Positions 15,817 through 23,670 of a DNA stretch of 64,000 nt are shown here, piece after piece. The notes beneath the pieces were generated by a model. The model was not told where the DNA came from. It saw nothing but the letters and a program-made list of their open reading frames with translations, and searched no databases. Position numbers and translations under genes: made by a program. This DNA is from Achromobacter spanius. Lineage in GTDB: Bacteria; Pseudomonadota; Gammaproteobacteria; Burkholderiales; Burkholderiaceae_B. Location of the stretch: contig NZ_CP025030.1 of NCBI RefSeq assembly GCF_002812705.1, positions 1,922,001 through 1,986,000 of the forward strand, read 5' to 3'. Position 1 is the stretch's first letter. Each line of letters opens with the position of its first letter.

Positions 15817-16713
15817 CTAGCGTGTTGGCGAGGCATGGGGGTTGAGCAGGCAATCGATAAAGCACTGCGCGGCGGGCGTGGGTGGGGAATCGGCGCGGGT
15901 CAGGATGGACACGCGCGCGGCCGGTAGTTCATGGGACAAGGGCACCATGCGCAGGTCGCGCGGCAGCAGCCGGTGGTCAAACAGATTGCGCACGAAGATG
16001 CCCAGCGCGTCGCTGTCGGCAATGATGGCCAACGCCACCGCAATCGACTGGCACGGAATCACGTCGCGCGGCGCGGGCAGCTTGTGCGCTTCAAAGGCCA
16101 GCCGCAGCAGGTTGGCGGGCGCCTGGATGTTGCCGGGCAGCAGCCACAGCGCGTCGTGCAAGTCGGCCAGCGTGCGTGCGTGGCGCAAGGGGTGGCCCGC
16201 GCGCGCGCCCACCGCCAGCGGCAGCGTGAACAGCGTGGTACGGGCAAAGCCGTCGTCGATGTCGCCGTCGTATTCGGTTTGCACCAGGAAGTCGTAGCGG
16301 CCGGATTCTAGTTGTTCGTGGCTGAAGGGCGGCGCCACTTCATTGAAGGCCACCGCCACGCGCGGCATGCGCGTTCGAAACGCCGCCAGCGCGGCGGGCA
16401 GCACCGTCAAGGCAGCCGAACTGATGGCCAGGTTCAAGGAACCCCCTTCGCCGTCGCGCATTTGCCCGATCTCTTCCTGGGCGCGCCGCGCCTCTTGCAG
16501 GATCACCACGGCGCGCTTGTACAGCGCCGCGCCATAAGGCGTCAGCTCGACGCCGCGCGCGCTGCGGCGCACCAGTTCGGCGCCCACGCTTTGCTCAAGC
16601 TCGCGCAGGCTGCGCGTGGCGGCCGGCTGCGTCACGAACAGGGCGCGCGCGGCCGCGCGGATGCTGCCGTGTTCGGCAATCAGGACAAAGGCGCGCAGTT
16701 GACGAAGGTTCAT
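15817..16713 (-). CDS. LysR-family transcriptional regulator
   Basis: A 298-residue LysR protein: winged helix at residues 1-60 (MNLRQLRAFVLIAEHGSIRAAARALFVTQPAATRSLRELE) and a periplasmic-binding-like effector domain from about residue 90. It is divergent from the MFS transporter at 16862, the usual layout when a LysR protein controls its neighbour; the 148-base gap holds AT-rich sequence (16729-16765) suited to a LysR site. It is separated by 101 bases from the GntR gene on the same strand. Confidence 0.9.
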   Translation of the reverse strand: MNLRQLRAFVLIAEHGSIRAAARALFVTQPAATRSLRELEQSVGAELVRRSARGVELTPYGAALYKRAVVILQEARRAQEEIGQMRDGEGGSLNLAISSAALTVLPAALAAFRTRMPRVAVAFNEVAPPFSHEQLESGRYDFLVQTEYDGDIDDGFARTTLFTLPLAVGARAGHPLRHARTLADLHDALWLLPGNIQAPANLLRLAFEAHKLPAPRDVIPCQSIAVALAIIADSDALGIFVRNLFDHRLLPRDLRMVPLSHELPAARVSILTRADSPPTPAAQCFIDCLLNPHASPTR

Positions 16714-16861
16714 GGGCCAGGGCTATAACAAAAAGGTTTCACTGGAACAAAAATACTGTCTTTTCCTTATCGTGCGCCATCCGTATATTCACGCGGATGG
16801 GGCGGGCTTAGAGGGCCGGGTGGTCCCCGCACCGCCTCGCCACGGACATCAAGGGGAAAAC

Positions 16862-18232
16862 ATGTCTATCGCCATCGCCGCCGCGTCCGGCGGGCAGCAG
16901 CCTTTGCATTCGTCGACGATGCGCCGGCGCGTGATCGCCGGCACCACCATCGGCAACGCGCTGGAGTTCTTCGACTTCACCGTCTTCACGTTCCTGATGC
17001 TGGTCATCGGGCCGCTGTTCTTTCCGGCCGCCTCCAGCTACGGCCAACTGCTGCTGACCACCGCCACCTTTGGCGTGGGCTTCTTGATGCGGCCGGTGGG
17101 CGGCATGCTGATTGGTTCCTACGCCGACCGCCACGGCCGCCGCGCCGCCATGACGCTGACCCTGTGGCTGATGGGCCTGGGTTGCGCGCTGATCGCCGCC
17201 GCGCCCACGTACGCGCAGATGGGTGTGGCCGGACCGGTGCTGATGGTGCTGGCGCGCTTGATCCAGGGTTTCGCCGCGGGTGGCGAGGTGGGGGCGTCGA
17301 CCACGCTGCTGGTTGAGCACGCGCCCGCCAACCAGCGCGGCTTTTACTCAAGCTGGCAGTTCGGCAGCCAGTCGCTGGGGGTGATGCTGGGCGCGCTGAC
17401 CGTGGCGCTGCTGACGGCCACGCTCAGCAAGGACCAGATGCAAGCCTGGGGCTGGCGCGTGCCCTTCGTGATTGGCATCCTGACCGTGCCGGTGGGCGCC
17501 TATATCCGCCGCAACCTGGAGGAAACTCTGGAACCCCAGCTACAAGCCACCCCGGCTTCCACGCCAACCGCCACGCATGCGCGCGAGGCCGTGCATGCCG
17601 CGCCCACCCACCAGCCGCTGCGCCGCGTCTTCACCGAACACAAGGCGCTGGTCGTCAAGGGCATCCTGCTGGTCATCGGCGGCATGGTATGCGCGCAGAT
17701 CATCGGCTTCTACATGCCCGCCTACGCCAATAAAGAGCTGGGCCTGCCCGCCACGTCCACGCTGTTCGCCAGCGTGGTGCTGGGCGCCATCGGCTTTGTG
17801 CTTGCGCCCTTTGTCGGCATGCTGGCCGATCGGGTGGGCCGCAAGAAGGTCATCTTCTGGTCGCGCGCGGCCACGGTGTGCGCCTTGTTGCCCTGCTTTC
17901 AGTGGCTGGTATCCGCGCCCAGTACGGCGCGGCTGATGACGGTGATTGCGTTGCTGGCCGTGTTGCTGGCTTTGCAGACGGCGCCGGTGATCACGATGCT
18001 GCCCGAACTGTTTCCGAAGGCGGTGCGCACCACCGGGATGTCTGTCGTGTATGGTCTGGGCATCTCGGTTTTTGGCGGCTTTGCGCAGTTCTTCGTGACC
18101 TGGCTGCTGCACGTCACCGGCAACCCGATGGCGCCCGCCTGGTACTTGATGGTGACCGTGACGCTTTCCACCGTGGTGCTGTTCTGGATACAGGACCGCA
18201 CCGGCCATGCAATCGACACTCAGGAGGCATGA
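16862..18232 (+). CDS. MFS transporter of the metabolite:H+ symporter (citrate/alpha-ketoglutarate) type
   Basis: A 456-residue carrier with MHS-family marks: GTTIGNALEFFDFTVFTFL in helix 1, RPVGGMLIGSYADRHGRRAAM, LIQGFAAGGEVGASTTLL, and the C-terminal MLPELFPKAVRTTGMSV. These are shared with CitA, KgtP and ProP carriers of organic acids and betaines. AAGGGGA precedes the ATG at 16862. It is divergent from the LysR gene and overlaps the DUF2817 gene at its 3' end, which suggests it imports the substrate (or product partner) of that hydrolase. Confidence 0.88.
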   Translation: MSIAIAAASGGQQPLHSSTMRRRVIAGTTIGNALEFFDFTVFTFLMLVIGPLFFPAASSYGQLLLTTATFGVGFLMRPVGGMLIGSYADRHGRRAAMTLTLWLMGLGCALIAAAPTYAQMGVAGPVLMVLARLIQGFAAGGEVGASTTLLVEHAPANQRGFYSSWQFGSQSLGVMLGALTVALLTATLSKDQMQAWGWRVPFVIGILTVPVGAYIRRNLEETLEPQLQATPASTPTATHAREAVHAAPTHQPLRRVFTEHKALVVKGILLVIGGMVCAQIIGFYMPAYANKELGLPATSTLFASVVLGAIGFVLAPFVGMLADRVGRKKVIFWSRAATVCALLPCFQWLVSAPSTARLMTVIALLAVLLALQTAPVITMLPELFPKAVRTTGMSVVYGLGISVFGGFAQFFVTWLLHVTGNPMAPAWYLMVTVTLSTVVLFWIQDRTGHAIDTQEA

Positions 18233-19326
18233 TGCCCAGCAGTACGAGCTACTTCCCCCGCAGCTACGCGGAATCGCGCGAACGATTCCTGGCCGACGCC
18301 GAGCGCCTGGGCGCCTCGGTCGCGTCCTACCCGATCGATGCGCGCGGCAGCGAGGGCGAAGCCTTGGCTACCGACGTGGCGCTGATCGGCGCGCCCAACG
18401 CGCAACGTCTGTTGATCGTGACGTCGGCCACGCACGGCGTTGAAGGTTTCTGCGGCGCGGGCTGCCAGTTTGCCTTGATGGATGACGCCCCGATGTTGAA
18501 GCGCGCGCGCCAGGCGGGCGTGGCCCTGCTGCTGGTGCACGCGGTGAACCCTTACGGTTATTCGTGGATGGCGCGCACCGACGAAGGCAACGTCGATTTG
18601 AACCGCAACGTCCAGCCCTTTGACGGCACGCCGCTGCCGGCGAACCCGGGCTATGGCGCGCTGCATCCGCTGCTGCTGCCGGCGCAATGGCCGCCGTCGG
18701 AAGACAACCAGCGCGACGTGGCCCGCTATGTGGCCGAACATGGGCAAGCCGCGTTTGCGCAAGCCGTGTCGCGCGGCCAATACACCCACGCCGATGGCCT
18801 CTTCTACGGCGGCGCCGCACCTGCCGCCTCGCGCGAAAACCTGCGCCGCATCCTGGAAACCCATGCCAGCCCCTACGCGCATATCGGCTGGATCGACGTG
18901 CATACCGGGCTGGGTCCGCGCGGCCACGGCGAAAAAATCTACGCCGGTCGCCGCAATGACGCCGAAGTGGCGCGCGCGCGCCAATGGTGGGGCCTGGACA
19001 TCGCGGTGCCGTTCCAGGGCACGTCGGCCTCGGTGGACATTACCGGCCACCTGGCCAGCCTGATCTACCAGGCGTGCCCACAGTCGTCGCCCACGCTGAT
19101 GGCCCTGGAATACGGCACGGTGCCTTTCGACGACGTGGTGCTGGCGCTGCGCGGCCGCAACTGGCTGCGGGCAAACCCCGATGCCCCCGCCGCGCTGCGC
19201 CGCGACATCCTGCAAGCTACGCAAGACGCTTTCTATTGCCACGCCTACGACTGGCACGGCATGGTGCTGGGCCAAAGCCGCGTGGCCGTGCTGCAAGCGC
19301 TGTGCGGGCTTGAAGCCGCGCAGTGA
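18232..19326 (+). CDS. DUF2817 protein, M14 carboxypeptidase-like zinc hydrolase
   Basis: A 364-residue cytoplasmic protein. The zinc-binding pattern of M14-like enzymes is visible: THGVEG (His68, Glu71), the Asn/Arg-type NVDLNRN segment after WMARTDEG, and WIDVHTGLGPRG (His224). Two adjacent ATGs (18229, 18232) follow AGGAGG; the second gives better spacing. It overlaps the transporter stop by one base, so the two are co-translated. No function is established for DUF2817; by fold it should hydrolyse an amide or peptide bond, perhaps of a compound brought in by the MHS-type carrier. Confidence 0.82.
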   Translation: MPSSTSYFPRSYAESRERFLADAERLGASVASYPIDARGSEGEALATDVALIGAPNAQRLLIVTSATHGVEGFCGAGCQFALMDDAPMLKRARQAGVALLLVHAVNPYGYSWMARTDEGNVDLNRNVQPFDGTPLPANPGYGALHPLLLPAQWPPSEDNQRDVARYVAEHGQAAFAQAVSRGQYTHADGLFYGGAAPAASRENLRRILETHASPYAHIGWIDVHTGLGPRGHGEKIYAGRRNDAEVARARQWWGLDIAVPFQGTSASVDITGHLASLIYQACPQSSPTLMALEYGTVPFDDVVLALRGRNWLRANPDAPAALRRDILQATQDAFYCHAYDWHGMVLGQSRVAVLQALCGLEAAQ

Positions 19327-19370
19327 CGTCAGGCGCTAGACCAGCGCCGCAATCCTTCAATGTAAACCTT

Positions 19371-19414
19371 GGGTGCAACCCGCCGCCGCCATGATGCGGT
19401 GGCGGGTTGCACCC
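19371..19414 (+). terminator. Strong hairpin after the DUF2817 gene
   Basis: Perfect 14-base arms GGGTGCAACCCGCC (19371-19384) and GGCGGGTTGCACCC (19401-19414), extended inward by four more pairs including one wobble, leave an 8-base loop. It lies 45 bases after the stop codon and has no T run; probably a terminator or a 3'-end stabiliser, though a DNA operator cannot be excluded. Confidence 0.6.
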
Positions 19415-19437
19415 GCGTGTTTGCACCGTGCTACGGA

Positions 19438-19470
19438 ATTACCCGCGTGAAATGCCCCATGTTGGGTAAT
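19438..19470. promoter_or_regulatory. Inverted repeat upstream of the PotC-like permease
   Basis: ATTACCC (19438-19444) and GGGTAAT (19464-19470) are perfect arms separated by 19 bases. Together with the palindrome at 19505 it lies in the promoter region of the following operon. Confidence 0.35.
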
Positions 19471-19504
19471 CCCTAGTTGAGCCGCGCAGCAACCCGTCGA
19501 TATG

Positions 19505-19520
19505 CTTCGGTTAACCGAAG
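19505..19520. promoter_or_regulatory. Perfect 16-base palindrome upstream of the importer operon
   Basis: CTTCGGTTAACCGAAG is exactly self-complementary and lies 68 bases before the TTG start at 19588. This is the shape expected of a dimeric repressor site controlling the operon 19588-27453; no regulator gene is part of the operon. Confidence 0.5.
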
Positions 19521-19587
19521 GAATCAAAGAGTTCCAACCGGAGGAGTTTCAAACCGAGCCGGCACCTCGCTGACAAGGAAACAGGAT

Positions 19588-20451
19588 TTGCATAGCGCGC
19601 CTCCTTTGAACTCGGCCGTCGCGGCCACCCGGGTCAAGCCTATTCGCATGATTCCGTGGGCAACGTGGCTGCATCGGGTCTTCGTCGTATTGATGTATGC
19701 GTTCATGCTCTGCCCCATCGTGCTGGTGGTCTGGTTGAGCTTCTTCAAGGACGCCATCCTCTATTTCCCCCCGTCCGGCTACACGCTGTCCTGGTACGTG
19801 AAAGCGTGGGACAACCCCGCGTTCGCCAACGGCTTCCTGTTCAGCCTGCAAGTGTCGCTGGTGGCCGCCGCCATCGGCGTGGTGATGGGCGTGCTGGCCG
19901 CCGTCGGCATCGCGCGTTACCGCTTCCAGGGCAGCAAGGGCGTCAACACCTTGCTGCTGTCGCCTTTGCTGATACCCGGCATCGTGGCGGGCGTGGGCAT
20001 CTACCTGTTTTATCTGCGCGCTGAAGAAGTGCTGGACCAGGACATCGTCGGCACCTTCGGCGGCCTGATCATCGCGCACGTCTGCCTGACAATTCCCTGG
20101 ACGGTGCGTTTGGTGACGGCCGGCATGGCCGGGCTGGATGGCTCCATCGAGGAAGCCGCGCGCAATCTGGGCGCCAGCGCGCCCAAAGCCTTCATGCGCG
20201 TGACGCTGCCCATGCTGCGCCCGTCCATCGTGGCGGCCGCGCTGTTCAGTTTCGTGGTGTCTTTTGAAAACCTGGAACTGTCGCTCTCGCTGGTGGGGCC
20301 GGGCCGCACCACGCTGCCGATCGCCATCATGCAGTACCTGGAATTCAATCTGGACCCGACCATCGCTTCGGTGGCTTCGGTGCAAATCTTGCTGTTGGGC
20401 ATCATCATGCTTGTGACCGACCGCTATGTGAAACTCAGTCAGGTGGTGTAA
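19588..20451 (+). CDS. ABC importer permease, spermidine/putrescine (PotC) type
   Basis: A 287-residue inner-membrane permease: an N-terminal helix (FVVLMYAFMLCPIVLVVWLSF), then the binding-protein-dependent transport domain ending with the EAA loop SIEEAARNLGASAPKAFMRVTLPML. TTG at 19588 is taken as the start because AAGGAA lies seven bases before it; ATG at 19648 is the alternative and would remove 20 residues. It is the first gene of a seven-gene operon of permease, ATPase, permease, two amidohydrolases, a CobW-like GTPase and the receptor. Confidence 0.87.
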   Translation: MHSAPPLNSAVAATRVKPIRMIPWATWLHRVFVVLMYAFMLCPIVLVVWLSFFKDAILYFPPSGYTLSWYVKAWDNPAFANGFLFSLQVSLVAAAIGVVMGVLAAVGIARYRFQGSKGVNTLLLSPLLIPGIVAGVGIYLFYLRAEEVLDQDIVGTFGGLIIAHVCLTIPWTVRLVTAGMAGLDGSIEEAARNLGASAPKAFMRVTLPMLRPSIVAAALFSFVVSFENLELSLSLVGPGRTTLPIAIMQYLEFNLDPTIASVASVQILLLGIIMLVTDRYVKLSQVV

Positions 20452-20455
20452 GAAA

Positions 20456-21502
20456 ATGGCGAAGGTCTCAATCGAGAATATCCGCAAGCAGTTCGGTGCG
20501 GCGGTGGCGGTATCCGACTTTTCACTGGAGATCGCGGAAGGCGAGCTGGTCACGTTCCTGGGCCCCAGCGGCTGCGGCAAGACGACGACCTTGCGTATGA
20601 TCGCCGGCTTTATCACCCCCACGGCCGGCCGCATTCTTATCGGCGACACCGACGTGACCCGGCTGCCGGTGCACAAGCGCGACACCGGCATGGTGTTCCA
20701 GCGATATGCGCTGTTTCCGCACATGACGGTGGCCGAGAACGTGGCCTTCGGGCTGGAAATGCACAAGGTGCCCAAGGCCGAGCGCGACGCGAAGATACGC
20801 CGCGTGCTGGACATGGTGCGCATGACCGAACTGCGCGACCGCTATCCGCGCCAGTTGTCGGGCGGCCAGCAGCAGCGCGTGGCGATTGCGCGCGCGCTGG
20901 CCATCGAACCCAAGGTGTTCTTGCTGGACGAACCCTTGTCCAACCTGGACGCCAAGCTGCGGCTGGAAGTTCGCGAGGAAATCCGTTCCTTGCAGCAGCG
21001 CCTGGGGCTGACCACCGTGTTTGTCACGCACGATCAGGAAGAGGCCCTGGCGATTGCCGACCGCATGGCCATCATGCACGACGGCATCGTGCAGCAAGTG
21101 GGCGCGCCCGACACCTTGTATGAACACCCCGCCAATCTGTTCGTGGCCGACTTCCTGGGCAAGATGAACGTGTTCACCGGGCGTGGCCAGGCCGACAACC
21201 AGTTTCACACCGACGCGGGCCAGCGTATCGCCACGCCGGGCGGGGCAGGGGCCACGCATGTGGGCGTGCGGCCCGAGCGCGTGCGGCTGGCCGAACAGCC
21301 TTCGGGCGGCAATGCTTTGGCGGGTGTGGTGGAGTCGTCGCTGTACCTGGGGTCGGTGCTGGAAGTGCGCGTGCAGCTGGAAGGCGGCAACCGCATGATC
21401 AGCCAGGTGGCCAATGGCGGCGCGGGCCGCGCGCAGCCGGCGCCCGGTGCGCGCGTGTACGCGTGCTTCGAGCCCGAAGACTGCGTGGCCTTCACACAAT
21501 AG
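20456..21502 (+). CDS. ABC importer ATPase, PotA type
   Basis: A 348-residue cytoplasmic ATPase: Walker A GPSGCGKTT at residues 36-44, signature LSGGQQQRVAIARAL from about residue 133, Walker B VFLLDEPLSNLD from about 155, the H-loop VTHDQEEAL, and a C-terminal TOBE regulatory domain (HVGVRPERVRL) from about residue 265. It starts four bases after the first permease and powers import with the permeases at 19588 and 21511 and the receptor at 26404. Confidence 0.92.
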   Translation: MAKVSIENIRKQFGAAVAVSDFSLEIAEGELVTFLGPSGCGKTTTLRMIAGFITPTAGRILIGDTDVTRLPVHKRDTGMVFQRYALFPHMTVAENVAFGLEMHKVPKAERDAKIRRVLDMVRMTELRDRYPRQLSGGQQQRVAIARALAIEPKVFLLDEPLSNLDAKLRLEVREEIRSLQQRLGLTTVFVTHDQEEALAIADRMAIMHDGIVQQVGAPDTLYEHPANLFVADFLGKMNVFTGRGQADNQFHTDAGQRIATPGGAGATHVGVRPERVRLAEQPSGGNALAGVVESSLYLGSVLEVRVQLEGGNRMISQVANGGAGRAQPAPGARVYACFEPEDCVAFTQ

Positions 21503-21510
21503 GAGCCGCC

Positions 21511-22392
21511 ATGACGACTGCAACCGTAGACGGGCGGCCCAGCCGCTGGCTGGGGCCCGGGCTGGCCTTTCCGGCATCGCTGGTGGTGCTGGTGATCATC
21601 ATGGTGCCCATCCTGCAATTGGCGCGCTACAGCTTCAACCAGTTCGACCCGGCGGAGCTGATGCAAACCGCCTTCACCTTCGACAACTACGCCAAGTTCT
21701 TTGGCGATGCCTATTACCGCGACATCTTCTTCACCACCTTGTGGGTGGCGGGGCTATGCACGGTGCTGGCGCTGGTGCTGGGCTTTCCGGTGGCGTACTT
21801 TCTGGCGCGCACGCAGAGTAAATACAAAAGCCTGTTCGTGATCCTGCTGGTGTTTCCGCTGATGGTGGGCAACGTGGTGCGCGCGGCGGGCTGGATGGTG
21901 GCGCTGGGCAATGCGGGCGTGGTGAACGCCGTGCTGCAGGGCCTGGGGCTGATCGACAAGCCCATCACGCTGATGTACACGCCCACGGCGGTGGTCATCG
22001 GCACCACGGCGGTCGTCATGCCCTACCTGATATTGACGCTGCAAAGCGTGCTGGAAGGCATGGACCTGTCGGTGGAAGAAGCCGCGCGCAACGTCGGCGC
22101 CAGCTTCTTCACCACGTTTCGCCGCATCGTGCTGCCCATTGCCGCGCCGGGCGTGGCGGCGGGCACGATGCTGGTGTTCATCTTGTGCATGAATGCCTAC
22201 GCCACGCCGGTGCTGCTGGGCGGTTCCGGCCTGACGATGATGGCGCCCGCGCTGTATGACCAGATCACCCGTGCGTCGAACTGGCCGTTTGGCGCCGCGC
22301 TGGCCGTCATTCTGGTGTGCGGCACGCTGGTCATTGCACTGCTTTCGAACTGGCTGATTCATCGGCGCTACATCAAGACCATGGCGTCTTGA
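21511..22392 (+). CDS. ABC importer permease, PotB type
   Basis: A 293-residue permease with the EAA loop SVEEAARNVGASFFTTFRRIVLP and a PotB-like N-terminal arrangement (a long periplasmic stretch after the first helix). TAGGAGCCGCC precedes the ATG at 21511, nine bases after the ATPase stop. It pairs with the PotC-like permease; the two EAA loops should each contact one ATPase of the dimer. Confidence 0.9.
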   Translation: MTTATVDGRPSRWLGPGLAFPASLVVLVIIMVPILQLARYSFNQFDPAELMQTAFTFDNYAKFFGDAYYRDIFFTTLWVAGLCTVLALVLGFPVAYFLARTQSKYKSLFVILLVFPLMVGNVVRAAGWMVALGNAGVVNAVLQGLGLIDKPITLMYTPTAVVIGTTAVVMPYLILTLQSVLEGMDLSVEEAARNVGASFFTTFRRIVLPIAAPGVAAGTMLVFILCMNAYATPVLLGGSGLTMMAPALYDQITRASNWPFGAALAVILVCGTLVIALLSNWLIHRRYIKTMAS

Positions 22393-22417
22393 GCCCGAGC
22401 CACAACAAGGAAATTCC

Positions 22418-23665
22418 ATGGCATCCGTATTGTTCAAGAACGCGAACCTGCTCGACCCCTTGCTGGCTGACCTGCAGGAAGGCCACCACGTGCTGGTCGA
22501 GGATGGCGTCATCAAGGAAGTGTCGGACAAGCCCATCACCAGCGCGTCGGCGCGGGTGATCGACGCCGCCGGCCGCACGCTGATGCCCGGCCTGATCGAC
22601 CTGCACGTGCATGTGCTGGCCACCCAACTGAACCTGAGCACGCAAGGCGTGTTGCCCGATGCGCTGGTGATGATGCGTGCCGTGCCCATCATGGCGGCCA
22701 TGCTGCGCCGGGGCTTCACCACCGTGCGCGATGCGGGCGGCGCCGGCTGGGGCTTGAAGTGCGCCGTCAACGAAGGCACGGTGAAGGGGCCGCGCCTGTT
22801 CATCTCGGGCCGCGCCATCAGCCAGACGGGCGGGCATGGTGACCCGCGTCCGCGTTCCGACCACCTGCGCCCGATGAGCTTTTGCGGCTGCTGCTTCCGC
22901 GCGGGTGACATCGGCCGCGTGGCCGATGGCATCGACGACGTGCGCAAGGCCGTGCGCCAGGAACTCCAGATGGGCGCGGATCAGATCAAGATGATGGCCT
23001 CGGGCGGCGTCGCATCGCCGACAGACCCCATTGCCTCCTTCGGCTATTCGGAAGAAGAAATCCGCGTCATCGTTGACGAAGCCGCCAGCCGCCAGACCTA
23101 TGTGATGGCGCATTCCTACACGGCCGACGCCATCGAACGCGCCATCCGCAACGGCGTGCGCACCATTGAACACGGAAATTTGGTTGACGAGCGCGTGGCG
23201 CGCTTCATGGCCGAGAAGGGCGCGTTTGTGGTGCCCACGCTGGTGACCTATGAAGCGTTGGCCAACGAAGGCGCGGACTACGGCTTGCCGCCGGATTCGG
23301 TGGCGAAGATTGCCACGGTACGCACCGCCGGGCTGCATTCGCTGGAGATCTACAAGAAGGCGGGCGTGAAGATCGGCTACGGGTCTGATCTGCTGGGCCC
23401 GTCGCAGCGCCTGCAAAGCGATGAATTCCGGATCCGCAACGAAGTGCTGTCCGCGCAGGAAGTGATCCAGTGCGCCACCACGACCGCCGCCGAAGTGCTG
23501 AACCAGGTCGGCCAGTTGGGCCGCATCCAGGTGGGCGCGTTGGCGGACGTGCTGCTGGTGGATGGCAACCCGTATCGCGACCTGTCCTGCCTGCTGGGTC
23601 AGGGCGATCATATCGACCTCATCATGAAGGAAGGCGTCATCGAACATAACGGGCTGGGGGTGTAA
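22418..23665 (+). CDS. Amidohydrolase, imidazolonepropionase/Xaa-Pro dipeptidase-like
   Basis: A 415-residue amidohydrolase-superfamily enzyme with the binuclear-metal pattern in order: LIDLHVHV (His63, His65), a lysine in QIKMMASGG, VMAHSYTADA, TIEHGNLVDE and the catalytic aspartate in YGSDLLGP. These positions match cytosolic dipeptidase-like and imidazolonepropionase-like hydrolases that act on C-N bonds. It follows the permease by 26 bases, so the imported compound is probably its substrate. The second hydrolase six bases downstream may act on the same compound or on its product. Confidence 0.88.
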   Translation: MASVLFKNANLLDPLLADLQEGHHVLVEDGVIKEVSDKPITSASARVIDAAGRTLMPGLIDLHVHVLATQLNLSTQGVLPDALVMMRAVPIMAAMLRRGFTTVRDAGGAGWGLKCAVNEGTVKGPRLFISGRAISQTGGHGDPRPRSDHLRPMSFCGCCFRAGDIGRVADGIDDVRKAVRQELQMGADQIKMMASGGVASPTDPIASFGYSEEEIRVIVDEAASRQTYVMAHSYTADAIERAIRNGVRTIEHGNLVDERVARFMAEKGAFVVPTLVTYEALANEGADYGLPPDSVAKIATVRTAGLHSLEIYKKAGVKIGYGSDLLGPSQRLQSDEFRIRNEVLSAQEVIQCATTTAAEVLNQVGQLGRIQVGALADVLLVDGNPYRDLSCLLGQGDHIDLIMKEGVIEHNGLGV

Positions 23666-23670
23666 GCGCC

